Below, piece by piece: positions 1 through 7,690 of a stretch of DNA of 64,000 nucleotides. Under the pieces are notes generated by a model, which was not told the origin of the DNA, searched no databases, and worked only from the letters and a program-made list of their open reading frames with translations. A program made the position numbers and the translations under genes. The DNA lies in NCBI GenBank assembly GCA_963849365.1, contig CAWKHA010000004.1, forward strand, positions 186,001-250,000, written 5' to 3'. Each line of letters begins with the position of its first letter. Position 1 is the first letter of the stretch. The stretch is from CAVQCJ01 sp963849365. Its GTDB lineage: Bacteria; Actinomycetota; Actinomycetes; Prado026.

Positions 1-269
1 CCTCGTTCGCCCAGTCAGTGCCGGTCCGGGTCCCCGCGCAGGCCCAGCTCGTCGACGACAACGGCGGCGCGACCAAGCACGCCGAGCCCGGCGACGACAA
101 CGGCGGCGCCACCAAGCACGCCGAGCCGGGCGACGACAACGGCGGCGCGACCGCCACATCGACCCCAGCGGCGACGCCCAGGGCGTCCGACGACCACGGT
201 GGCCGCTCGGGTGGCAGCAATGGCGGCAGCGGCGGTGGCGGCACGGACGACGGGTCCGGTCACCAGTGA
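1..269 (+). CDS. C-terminal part of an Asp/Gly-rich repeat protein (5' end outside window)
   Basis: The reading frame is already open at the left edge (first full codon at base 3) and stops at 267-269, so this is taken as the tail of a longer protein; a GTG at 18 could also start an 83-residue protein. The visible part has a 13-residue unit (DDNGGATKHAEPG) repeated twice and started a third time, then a Thr/Ala/Pro stretch and a Gly/Ser/Asp-rich end finishing in GHQ. No enzyme domain is visible. Such tails are common as flexible extracellular or linker segments, but no function can be assigned. A truncated sensor-kinase gene follows 93 bases downstream on the same strand. Confidence 0.5.
   Translation, partial: SFAQSVPVRVPAQAQLVDDNGGATKHAEPGDDNGGATKHAEPGDDNGGATATSTPAATPRASDDHGGRSGGSNGGSGGGGTDDGSGHQ
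54..152 (+). repeat. Tandem 39-bp repeat, 2.5 copies
   Basis: Two nearly identical 39-base units (54-92 and 93-131) differ only at third codon positions, and a third copy breaks off after about 21 bases. The unit keeps the reading frame and encodes DDNGGATKHAEPG, so copy number changes would lengthen or shorten the protein tail without a frameshift. Confidence 0.85.
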
Positions 270-362
270 CCCCTGCATCCGGGCCTGACGGCGCCGCGGA
301 GACCTCACCGGTCCCTGCGGCGCTGCCGCGCGATCCAGGCCCGTCCGCCCCCGTGGGTCACC

Positions 363-740
363 GTGGCGGACGGGCGACACGGACCAGGTCCGGCCGACCG
401 GCCGATCCGGATGCGCCGCATCTTCGCCCAGGTCGTTGCGGCTGCCGCGCTCGTCCTGGTCGTCGTCGCGGTCGCGGGTGCATACGCCAGCCGAAACGTG
501 GCCGAGCGCGAGGCGGTGAACGACGCGGCCCAGACCACCGACCTGCTCGCCGAGTCCGCGGTCCAGCCCGCCCTCGAGGACTCCCTGCTGACCGGGTCGC
601 CGACCGCCCTGGCACACCTGGATGCCGCTGTGCGCAGCCGGGTGCTAGGCAAGACCGTCGTCCGGGTCAAGATCTGGACACCGAGCGGTAAGATCATCTA
701 CTCGGACGAGCCGCGGATTGTCGGCCAGACCTGGCACTGA
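363..740 (+). pseudogene. Truncated sensor histidine kinase (N-terminal sensor only)
   Basis: The 125-residue product has one membrane helix (about residues 22-42, rich in A, V and L) followed by an extracytoplasmic sensor stretch (NDAAQTTDLLAESAVQPAL, later VVRVKIWTPSGKIIYSDEPR and IVGQTW). This matches the start of a well-known group of actinobacterial NarX/DegS-like sensor kinases, where the sensor continues into a second helix, HAMP, HisKA_3 and ATPase domains. Here the protein stops right after IVGQTWH and none of the later domains is present in any frame; a strong hairpin follows within 20 bases. It is therefore read as a remnant. The start may be GTG 363 or ATG 411. Confidence 0.65.
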
Positions 741-759
741 GTGCTTGGTGTCTGAGCGT

Positions 760-798
760 GACTGCGGGCCAGCACTGTGGTCGTGCTGACCCGCAGTC
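760..798. terminator. Strong hairpin between the kinase stump and the ScyD-like gene
   Basis: A 16-bp stem (arms 760-775 and 783-798, starting GACTGCGGG) closes a 7-base loop with a single mismatch, which becomes a G-U pair in minus-strand RNA. A T-rich run containing TTCTTT follows on the plus strand. It lies between the stop codons of two convergent frames and can serve both strands. Confidence 0.75.
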
Positions 799-817
799 TC
801 TGTGCGTTCTTTCTGGT

Positions 818-1954
818 TTAGTGGATGGCCACCACCTGGCCACCGCTGGAGCACAGGGTGGGTGCCAGCCCGGTTGCCGGGGCGATGCTGCAGTTGGACA
901 CGTACACGGTGCCGTTCAAGAACGCGAACCCGGACGGGAAGAACAGGCTGCCCATGCCCAGGGTGGTCCGTGTCCCGTTGGGGGCGATCTTCACAACGGC
1001 CCCCAGCGGGTTGGCCGTCGGGGACTCGTCTAGCCCGTTGACCTGGAACTCGGTGGCGTAGAAGTTGCCTTGCGGGTCGAACCCGCAGCCCTGCACGGTG
1101 GTCAGGCCGCGGGCCCAGACCGACTTGGTCGCCTTACCGTTCTTGACCACGACCCGCCACACGCGTGCGTTTCCAGGGGCGAAGTTCCCGCCGAGCAGCT
1201 CACCGACATACAGCGCACCGTCAGGGCCCTTGGCGACACAGGTGGGAACCCCGTCGGTCGGGCTTCCCGACGGAACGTTGAGGAAGGTCAGGACCTTGAC
1301 CGTCCCATTGGGCATGACCTGGTCCAGGGTGTTCGCGCCCGCGTCGGCGACGAACATCTGACCACCGGTCACCAGCACCCCGTTGGGGTTGGAGTCCGGG
1401 AACTGATCCGGAACCAAGTTCACGTGGGCGCTGGACCAGATGTAGTCATGGTCACCGACCCCGGCCTTATCCACGAATGACCCGTTCCTGGCCTGCCCGA
1501 ACTGGCCCAGGTCCTTCTGACCCGCCTGGAGCAAGAACGTCGGCAACTGGCCCAACGGGAGCCCGAAAGTGTTCGCCGCGAACTGCCCATACACCACTCC
1601 ACCGGATGCGGAGACCGCGTCCATGCCTACCGCCGCGACGCCACCCGGGTTGGAGATCGAGATCAGGCCGGTCACCAGCCGAGTGACCCCGTTTGTCCCG
1701 ACCTGGTCGATCGACCCGGTGAGCCCCACGCAGGTGGTGCCGCCTAGGCAGTAGGTGCTGCCGCCGCGCCCGGCCTCAGCGAGGTAGAGCTTCCCGCCAT
1801 CGGCAGACAATGCCCGCGGGTTGTTCAAGTGCGACGCGACGACCGTCACAGACGACCCGGTGGCCGATGCCGTCGCCGGCCCCATAGCGAACGCGACACC
1901 CGCGGCCAGGCCGCAGGCAGTAAGTGTTCTAAGCACGAGCGTAGGTCTGCGCAT
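818..1954 (-). CDS. Secreted ScyD/ScyE-family beta-propeller protein
   Basis: The 378-residue protein starts at ATG 1954, preceded by a good ribosome site (GGAGGGG about 6 bases upstream); an in-frame extension to 2074 is possible but lacks one. Residues 1-32 form a signal peptide (Arg-rich start, hydrophobic core, ATASA cleavage region). The rest shows repeated propeller blades such as LNNPRALSADGGKLYLAEAG, GQMFVADAGANTLDQV and GPDGALYVGELLGG, as in the ScyD/ScyE family named after proteins of cyanobacterial scytonemin loci. In actinobacteria these are secreted proteins of unknown role, not evidence for scytonemin synthesis. The gene stands alone, has less extreme GC than its neighbours, and ends against the hairpin at 760-798. 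Confidence 0.8.
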   Translation of the reverse strand: MRRPTLVLRTLTACGLAAGVAFAMGPATASATGSSVTVVASHLNNPRALSADGGKLYLAEAGRGGSTYCLGGTTCVGLTGSIDQVGTNGVTRLVTGLISISNPGGVAAVGMDAVSASGGVVYGQFAANTFGLPLGQLPTFLLQAGQKDLGQFGQARNGSFVDKAGVGDHDYIWSSAHVNLVPDQFPDSNPNGVLVTGGQMFVADAGANTLDQVMPNGTVKVLTFLNVPSGSPTDGVPTCVAKGPDGALYVGELLGGNFAPGNARVWRVVVKNGKATKSVWARGLTTVQGCGFDPQGNFYATEFQVNGLDESPTANPLGAVVKIAPNGTRTTLGMGSLFFPSGFAFLNGTVYVSNCSIAPATGLAPTLCSSGGQVVAIH

Positions 1955-2267
1955 GGATCCCCTCCAGGTTGATGAACCACGGCGACATCGGGCGCAGCAA
2001 TCACCGCTGGGAGAGGCATACTCCACAAACCCCAATACCGCCAGGGAAGCCACGCCCTGCAGTCCACCGGTCACTCGCCGATGCGAGGTGCCACCGAACG
2101 CGTCGCGTCCGGTGGCACCTCACCCGACCACATCGCGACCCGCCGTTGTTCGTCCAGGGGCCGTAACCTCCACCATCGCAGCGTGCGCTCGAAGTGCCCG
2201 TTCACGGGCGGACGAACCGGCCATTCTGTGTGGGTGAGGTCGAAGGGTGTCCGTCTAGATCTGGCCG
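1955..2267. other. Gene-poor interval upstream of the ScyD-like gene
   Basis: No convincing coding frame is seen here; the overlapping frames on both strands lack recognisable domains or ribosome sites. The stretch near 1955-2070 should hold the promoter of the ScyD-like gene. It contains the inverted repeat at 2085-2121, and base composition is less GC-rich than in the flanking genes. Confidence 0.5.
2085..2121. repeat. Perfect 12-bp inverted repeat
   Basis: GAGGTGCCACCG at 2085-2096 is exactly complementary to CGGTGGCACCTC at 2110-2121, with a 13-base loop. Neither side has a T-tract. It could be a U-less actinobacterial terminator, a protein-binding site or a relic of a lost element; the sequence alone does not decide. 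Confidence 0.7.
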
Positions 2268-2519
2268 ATGCTCTACCAGACACTGTTGATCTTGAAGCAA
2301 GGAGTTGAGGAAGAGCTGGGTTGGGATCCCGTGGAGCGGTTCGACCAGCGGATCGAACGAGTCGGCCCATTGCGCCAGGACCCACCTGGGATCGAGGTAG
2401 GGGTTGTGCTCCACTTCGACGCCGCCGCGGTGGCCGTTGCCAATCTCGGCGACGAGTGGATCGTTGGACCTTGGCCCTCGGACGCCTGGTCAGATGTCGA
2501 CGTGGCCGAGCTCGTCTAG
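2268..2519 (+). CDS. Small hypothetical protein (83 aa)
   Basis: An acidic 83-residue frame starting MLYQTLLILKQ and ending DVDVAELV. Its composition (few Arg/Pro runs, alternating hydrophobic residues such as GVVLHFDAAAVAVANLGDEW) looks more protein-like than the shadow frames around it, but no clear ribosome site precedes ATG 2268 and I recognise no family. It ends 26 bases from the convergent pruA stop. It may be a real orphan gene or the 3' fragment of a lost gene. Function unknown. Confidence 0.35.
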   Translation: MLYQTLLILKQGVEEELGWDPVERFDQRIERVGPLRQDPPGIEVGVVLHFDAAAVAVANLGDEWIVGPWPSDAWSDVDVAELV

Positions 2520-2545
2520 CGCCGAAGCGCCGTTGGAGGGCGCCG

Positions 2546-4213
2546 TCAGACGGGCCGTGGACGCCTGTCCGGGTCGACGTTCCCCCACCCGTGATAGGTA
2601 CCCCCCTTCGGCACCGTGAACGGGACGAACGTCTCCTTGATCGAACGGGTGGATGTCCAGCGCAGCAGGTTCTGCGGCGACCCCGCCTTGTCGTTGGTGC
2701 CGGACGCCCGCCCACCGCCGAACGGCTGCTGGCCGACCACCGCCCCGGTCGGCTTGTCGTTGACGTAGAAGTTCCCCGCCGCGAACCGGAGCAGCTGGGT
2801 CGCCTCGGCGACCGCCGCGCGGTCCTGGGCGATGATCGAACCGGTCAGCGCATACGGCGAGGCCGACTCCATCTGGGCGAGCATCGCGTGGTAGTCCGCG
2901 TCCTCGTACACGAAGACGGACAGGATCGGCCCGAAGTACTCGGTCGTGAAGATCTCGTCGGAGGGGTCGCCGCCGAGCAGCACCGTCGGGCGGACGAACC
3001 ATCCGTCGGCGTCGTCGGCCTCGCCACCGGCCAGGACCTCGATCGACGGCGTGTGCGCCGCCCGGTCCAGCGCTTCGGTGAGCCGGGCGTACGAGCGGTC
3101 GTCGATAACCGCGCCCATGAAGTTGGACAGGTCGGTGACCGGGCCCATCGACAGCGCCTCGACCTCGGCCACGAAGGGGTCGCGCAGCCCGCTCCACAGG
3201 CTGCGCGGGATGTAGGCCCGCGAGGCCGCCGAGCACTTCTGGCCCTGGTACTCGAAGGCGCCGCGCACCAGCGCGGTCCGCAGCGCATCCGGGTCGGCGC
3301 TGGCATGGGCGACCACGAAGTCCTTGCCACCGGTCTCCCCGACGATCCGCGGGTAGGAACGGTAGGAGGCGATGTTCTCCCCGACCGTGCGCCAGAGCTG
3401 CTGGAACACCCGGGTCGAGCCGGTGAAGTGGATGCCGGCCAGGTCGGGGTCGGCCAGGGCCACCTCGGAGACCGCGACCCCGTGCCCGGTGACCATGTTG
3501 ATCACCCCGGGCGGCAGGCCGGCCTCTTCGAGAAGGTCCATGAGCAGGTGCGCGGACAGCTGCTGGGTGTGGGCGGGCTTCCAGACGACGGTGTTGCCCA
3601 TCAGCGCCGGCGCGGTCGGCAGGTTGCCGGCGATCGCAGTGAAGTTGAACGGGGTCACGGCGTAGACGAAGCCCTCGAGCGGGCGGTGGTCCACCCGGTT
3701 CCAGATGCCGGGGCCGGACATGGGCTGCTCGGCCAGGATCTGCCGGGCGAACGCCACGTTGAAGCGCCAGAAGTCGATCAGCTCGCAGGCAGCGTCGATC
3801 TCGGCCTGGATCGCCGTCTTTGACTGGCCGAGCATGGTCGCCGCGTTGAGCCGGCTCCGCCACGGGCCGGCCAGCAGGTCGGCCGCCTTGAGGAAGACCG
3901 CGGCCCGGTCGTCGAAGGACAGCGACCGCCAGCCGGGTGCCGCAGCGCGGGCCGCCGCCACCGCTGCCGCCGCGTCGTCCTGGGTCGCGCCACCCCCGGT
4001 GCCGAGCACGTGGTGCCGGGCGTGCGGCTGGACGACGTCGAACGGCGCGCCGCCGCCGAGCACCCGCTTGCCACCGATCGAGCAGGTCAGGTCGATCCGC
4101 TGACCGGCCAGGTCGGCCAGCGCGGCCTCGAGCCCGGCGCGGGCGGGCGTTCCCGGCGCGTACTGCAGCACCGGCTCGTTGACGGGGACCGGAACCTGGG
4201 TCACAGCATCCAT
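2546..4213 (-). CDS. pruA: L-glutamate gamma-semialdehyde dehydrogenase (1-pyrroline-5-carboxylate dehydrogenase)
   Basis: The 555-residue protein is a complete aldehyde dehydrogenase of the PruA type, which oxidises L-glutamate 5-semialdehyde (from proline) to glutamate with NAD+ in the cytoplasm. Visible signatures are the cofactor-site region TPFNFTAIAGNLP (about 187-200), the catalytic glutamate in VGETGGKD (E293), the nucleophile in YQGQKCSAASR (C327), and the PruA-type C-terminus with NDKPTGAVVGQQPFGGGRASGTNDK. Length fits single-domain PruA rather than bifunctional PutA. No proline dehydrogenase gene (putB) is in the window, so the partner must be elsewhere. ATG 4213 is the natural start. 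Confidence 0.95.
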   Translation of the reverse strand: MDAVTQVPVPVNEPVLQYAPGTPARAGLEAALADLAGQRIDLTCSIGGKRVLGGGAPFDVVQPHARHHVLGTGGGATQDDAAAAVAAARAAAPGWRSLSFDDRAAVFLKAADLLAGPWRSRLNAATMLGQSKTAIQAEIDAACELIDFWRFNVAFARQILAEQPMSGPGIWNRVDHRPLEGFVYAVTPFNFTAIAGNLPTAPALMGNTVVWKPAHTQQLSAHLLMDLLEEAGLPPGVINMVTGHGVAVSEVALADPDLAGIHFTGSTRVFQQLWRTVGENIASYRSYPRIVGETGGKDFVVAHASADPDALRTALVRGAFEYQGQKCSAASRAYIPRSLWSGLRDPFVAEVEALSMGPVTDLSNFMGAVIDDRSYARLTEALDRAAHTPSIEVLAGGEADDADGWFVRPTVLLGGDPSDEIFTTEYFGPILSVFVYEDADYHAMLAQMESASPYALTGSIIAQDRAAVAEATQLLRFAAGNFYVNDKPTGAVVGQQPFGGGRASGTNDKAGSPQNLLRWTSTRSIKETFVPFTVPKGGTYHGWGNVDPDRRPRPV

Positions 4214-4291
4214 GGCCCCATCGTGGCACTCGGAGCGGGCACCGTTGCATACGGATTGGCTACCAGGGCAGCCCCGTGTGCAACGAGCTGC

Positions 4292-4810
4292 TCAGGACGA
4301 GTCGGTCAGCCCGGGCAGCTCCGCCGGGTCGTACCACAGCAAGTCGTGGTCGTCCAGGGCGGACACCACGGCCTCGCCCTCGGCGTCGCCCGCCTCGGCG
4401 GCGGCCAGAGCCGCTGCGGCCGCGACGACCGCCTTCGCGGCCGACGCCTCGTCGACGTGCACCGCCGCCACCCGGCCGACCGGTACCGCGTCGAGGGCCA
4501 GCCGCACCCGGCCGGGCGGGTCGTCCGGCCCCTCGTCGTCGACCGTCACCTGGGCCGGCGGCAGGTCGAGCGCCACGACGACCCGTTGCGCGTCCGCCGG
4601 ATCGACTCCGGCGCCCAGCAGCCGCAGCGCGTGCCGGGCCGCCTCGGACAGCGCCGCCAGCTCCAGCTCCTCGTCGTCGGCCGGACCGTCCGCGCTCACC
4701 CAGCCGCGCAGGGCCGGCGTGACGGCGAAGGCTCCGGCGGCCGGGCGCCAGGAACCAGTGCGCCGCAGCAGGTCGAGATCGGCCCGGGTCGCGGGGGCGT
4801 AGACCCGCAT
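4292..4810 (-). CDS. DUF6912-like conserved actinobacterial protein
   Basis: A 172-residue acidic protein starting MRVYAPATRADLDLLRRTG and containing AFAVTPALRGW and VGRVAAVHVDEASA, with HDLLWYDPAELPGL near the C-terminus. This pattern matches the small actinobacterial family I know as DUF6912; no catalytic motif is visible. Its ATG overlaps the TGA of the patatin-like gene by one base (TGATG at 4808-4812), so the two are probably translated together. The larger frame extending to 5383 is a shadow inside the patatin-like gene. Function unknown. Confidence 0.75.
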   Translation of the reverse strand: MRVYAPATRADLDLLRRTGSWRPAAGAFAVTPALRGWVSADGPADDEELELAALSEAARHALRLLGAGVDPADAQRVVVALDLPPAQVTVDDEGPDDPPGRVRLALDAVPVGRVAAVHVDEASAAKAVVAAAAALAAAEAGDAEGEAVVSALDDHDLLWYDPAELPGLTDSS

Positions 4811-5784
4811 CAAGCCGTCCAGGACATCTCGTCGTCGCGGGCCCGCTGCAACGCCTCGGCCGAGGTGTGCTGCGAGGTCTCGATCACCGCGTGCCGACGG
4901 CTCGGGTCCATGAGGTTGGCGCCGATCGCTTCCAGGTCCTCGCGTCCGGGGCCGAGGAGAGTCACCTCGGTGCCGCCCGCCCGGACCTTCCCGGCCTCCC
5001 GGACCATCCGCCGGGTCACGGTGCGGCGGAACGACCGCTCCACCCGGGACGCGACCGAGCTCGGCTCGTCGTAGTCGAACGAACACATAGGGGCCAGCAC
5101 GAAGACCTCGTCCAGGCCGAGCCCGGCCAGCAGGTCCAGCGAGGTCGGCGAGCAGGTGCCGCCGTCGATGTACCGGCGGCCGCCGATCGTGGCCGGGGGG
5201 TACCAGGCCGGGATCGAGCAGGACGCGAGCACCGCGTCGGCCAGCTCGGCCTCCGGCTCGCCCGGCTTGCCGAACGCGACCCGGCGGCCGCTGTCGTAGT
5301 CCATCGCCACGACCCAGACCCCGGGGTGTGGCGACCACTGCCCGATCGGGTTGATCGCGTCCACCAGGTGCCGGACCGTCCACAGGCTGCCCCGCCCGGT
5401 CGGCAGCAGCGAGGAGGCGGCGGCCAGCGGGGTCACCGAGCGCGGGTGCCGGACCGCCCGCATGAGCAGCTTCGCCGAGCCCATCCGCGGCCGCGGTACG
5501 CCGGGGAGCGCCCCGCCGGTGGCGCGGTCGTGGTCGTACGTGTAGCCGGCCAGCGGGCCCTCCCGGACGGCCCGGCCGCGCTGATGGTCGAGCAGGTCCG
5601 TGGCCTTGATGCCGGCGCCGACGAGCGCGGCCAGCACCGCCCCGGCGGAGGTACCGACGATGTGGTCGCAGCTGGCGACCTCGAAGCCCTCGGCCTCCTC
5701 GAGCGCCGCCATGGCGCCGATCGTCCAGGCGGCTCCCAGGACGCCGCCCGCGCCGAGCACCAGCCCCCGTCTGCGCTGTTCCAC
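4810..5784 (-). CDS. Patatin-like phospholipase/esterase
   Basis: The 324-residue protein has the complete patatin fold signature: the glycine-rich oxyanion loop near residues 11-16 (GAGGVLGAAW), the nucleophile elbow GTSAG with Ser46, and the catalytic Asp in RYIDGGTC (Asp207). Patatins hydrolyse acyl esters of phospholipids or neutral lipids through a Ser-Asp dyad. There is no signal peptide, so it should act in the cytoplasm or at the membrane face. It lies 43 bases downstream of a wax ester synthase/DGAT gene on the same strand, which suggests a role in lipid store turnover; the substrate is not proven by the sequence. Confidence 0.9.
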   Translation of the reverse strand: MEQRRRGLVLGAGGVLGAAWTIGAMAALEEAEGFEVASCDHIVGTSAGAVLAALVGAGIKATDLLDHQRGRAVREGPLAGYTYDHDRATGGALPGVPRPRMGSAKLLMRAVRHPRSVTPLAAASSLLPTGRGSLWTVRHLVDAINPIGQWSPHPGVWVVAMDYDSGRRVAFGKPGEPEAELADAVLASCSIPAWYPPATIGGRRYIDGGTCSPTSLDLLAGLGLDEVFVLAPMCSFDYDEPSSVASRVERSFRRTVTRRMVREAGKVRAGGTEVTLLGPGREDLEAIGANLMDPSRRHAVIETSQHTSAEALQRARDDEMSWTA

Positions 5785-5827
5785 GACTCAGTTGTACCTC
5801 GTCCGGGGTCGGCGCACGCGCCGAACC

Positions 5828-7219
5828 TCATCGGACCGTGTCGCAGAGCTCCGCCAGGGCGTCCACCAGGCACTGGGCCAGGACCTCCACGTCGGCCATC
5901 GCGTCCCGGTCGGCGTTCAGCCCGAAGTACACGCCGCCGTCGTACGAGGTCAGGCCGACGCTCACCGCCTGTCCTCTCGCCAGCGGGACCACCGGGTACG
6001 TCGCCAGCAGCCGCGCGCCCGCGGCGTACAGGGGGAACTGCGGGCCGGGGACGTTCGTGACGACCAGGTTGAAGATCCGCTTCGACAGCCCGCTGCCGAC
6101 CCGGGCGCCTAGCGCGTGCAGCGTCGGCGGCGCGAACCCGGCCAGCCCGACGAGCGCGTCCGCCCCGACCGCCTGGCCGGTCTCCTTGTGCGCAGCCATC
6201 GCGTACGAGATCTGGTGCAGGCGCATCACGGCGTTCGGCTCGCCGACGGGCAGGTCGACCAGGTACGACGACACGCGGTTGCCGAGCGTGCCCTGCTCGT
6301 CCGAGCCGCGCACACTCACCGGCACCATCGCCCGCACCTCGGCGCTCGGCGTCACCGACTCCCCACGGGTCATCAGCCAGGTGCGCAGCCCGCCCGCGAC
6401 GACCGCCAGCACGACGTCGTTGACGGTGCCGCCGTGCGCCTTGCGGATCGCCTTGTAGTCATCGAGGTCGGTGTCCGCGGTGGCGTAGCGGCGGGCGGCG
6501 CCGATGTCGACGTTCAGCGGGCTGCCCGGCGCCGACCGCGACACCGTGCGGGCCATCGCGAGCAGCCCCCCGGTGGCGCCGACCAACCGCATCGTGCTGC
6601 GACGGATGTCGCCCAGCCCGACCCGGACCGCGTCGACCGCTGCCGGGGGCCAGCGCACCAGGTCGGCGAAAGCTCCGGCCACCAGCTCGAGCCCGGACGG
6701 CTCGGACGCCGGGCGCCAGGTGTCGGACGGGGTCTCCCGCGGCTGCGGCGACACGTCCAGGAGCACCTGGCCGATGTCGACCGCGCTGACCCCGTCCACC
6801 ATCGCGTGGTGCGTCTTGGTCAGCAGCGCGAACCGGCCGCCGGACAGGCCCTCGACCAGGTACATCTCCCACAGCGGCCGCTTGCGGTCCAGCGGGCGGC
6901 TGAAGATCCGGGCGGCCAGGTCGCGCAGCTGTGCGTCCGAGCCCGGCTTGGGCAGCGCGGAGCGGCGCACGTGGTACGTGATGTCGAAGTCCTCGTCGTC
7001 CACCCAGACCGGGCTGGCGATGTGGCCGGGCACCCAGCGGACCCGCTGGCGGTAGCGGGGCACGAACGCGATCCGGTGCCGGATGTGCTGCACCAGCCGG
7101 TCGTAGTCGAACCCGTCCGCGGGCACCTCGAAGACCGAGACCCCTCCGACGTGCATCGGGGTCGTGTCCTCCTCCAGGTAGAGGAAGGACACGTCCAGCG
7201 CGCTCAGCCGGTCGGACAC
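5828..7219 (-). CDS. Wax ester synthase/acyl-CoA:diacylglycerol acyltransferase (WS/DGAT)
   Basis: A 463-residue protein of the bacterial WS/DGAT family, which transfers acyl groups from acyl-CoA to diacylglycerol or long-chain alcohols to make storage triacylglycerol or wax esters. The N-terminus shows the typical LSALDVSFLYLEEDTTPMHV, the active site HHAMVDG lies at residues 137-143 (catalytic second His), PLWEMYLVEGL comes just before, and NDVVLAVVAGGLR marks the second half. Length matches the family. It starts at GTG 7219, divergent from the lipoprotein gene at 7274 with a 54-bp shared promoter region, and heads the minus-strand group with the patatin and DUF6912-like genes. Confidence 0.93.
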   Translation of the reverse strand: MSDRLSALDVSFLYLEEDTTPMHVGGVSVFEVPADGFDYDRLVQHIRHRIAFVPRYRQRVRWVPGHIASPVWVDDEDFDITYHVRRSALPKPGSDAQLRDLAARIFSRPLDRKRPLWEMYLVEGLSGGRFALLTKTHHAMVDGVSAVDIGQVLLDVSPQPRETPSDTWRPASEPSGLELVAGAFADLVRWPPAAVDAVRVGLGDIRRSTMRLVGATGGLLAMARTVSRSAPGSPLNVDIGAARRYATADTDLDDYKAIRKAHGGTVNDVVLAVVAGGLRTWLMTRGESVTPSAEVRAMVPVSVRGSDEQGTLGNRVSSYLVDLPVGEPNAVMRLHQISYAMAAHKETGQAVGADALVGLAGFAPPTLHALGARVGSGLSKRIFNLVVTNVPGPQFPLYAAGARLLATYPVVPLARGQAVSVGLTSYDGGVYFGLNADRDAMADVEVLAQCLVDALAELCDTVR

Positions 7220-7273
7220 GCCTCCATCGTGTCACGGGTCCGAGGGTCTGGTCGGCCACGTACCCTGCGGGGC

Positions 7274-7669
7274 ATGCACCGCGCCAGCCCCCGGTCTGCC
7301 GGCATCCTGGTGGCCCTCGGGGCGGGCGTGGCCGCGGTGGTGCTCGCCGGCTGCGGCTCGTCCTCCAGCGGCGGCGGGGCGAGCTCCGGTGCGGCGTCGA
7401 CCGCCGCGGTCAAGGACATCGCGGTCACGTACGAGGGCGGCCGGATCGACCCGCCGCCCGGCAAGATCCAGGTCCCGGTCGGCACCCACGTCCACCTCAC
7501 GGTCACCAGCGACGTCGCCGACGAGGTGCACAACCACTACGACGGCAAAGAGCAGGAGGTGCCCGCCGGCGGTACCACGACCTTCGACTTCGTCGCGACC
7601 GAACCGGGCGTGTACGAGGTCGAGCTGCACCACGCCGACAAGGTGCTGATGCAGCTGCAGGTCGGCTGA
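7274..7669 (+). CDS. Cupredoxin-like lipoprotein
   Basis: The 131-residue product begins with a lipoprotein signal whose lipobox LAGC puts the lipidated cysteine at residue 27, followed by a Ser/Gly/Ala linker. The mature part has the cupredoxin-type beta pattern (IQVPVGTHVHLTVTSDVADEV, then GTTTFDFVATEPGVYEVEL). Potential ligands are EVHNHYDG and ELHHADKVLMQL, but the cysteine of a normal type-1 copper site is missing, so copper binding is not certain. It should sit on the outer face of the membrane. The polytopic membrane protein gene follows after 21 bases, and the two are likely one functional pair. Confidence 0.8.
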   Translation: MHRASPRSAGILVALGAGVAAVVLAGCGSSSSGGGASSGAASTAAVKDIAVTYEGGRIDPPPGKIQVPVGTHVHLTVTSDVADEVHNHYDGKEQEVPAGGTTTFDFVATEPGVYEVELHHADKVLMQLQVG

Positions 7670-7690
7670 CGGTGCGCGGACAGGTGGCCG

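Noticed and set aside
6116..7669. A 517-codon frame ending with the cupredoxin-like lipoprotein
   Set aside because: The part before 7274 is the complement of the WS/DGAT gene; the lipoprotein signal begins exactly at ATG 7274.
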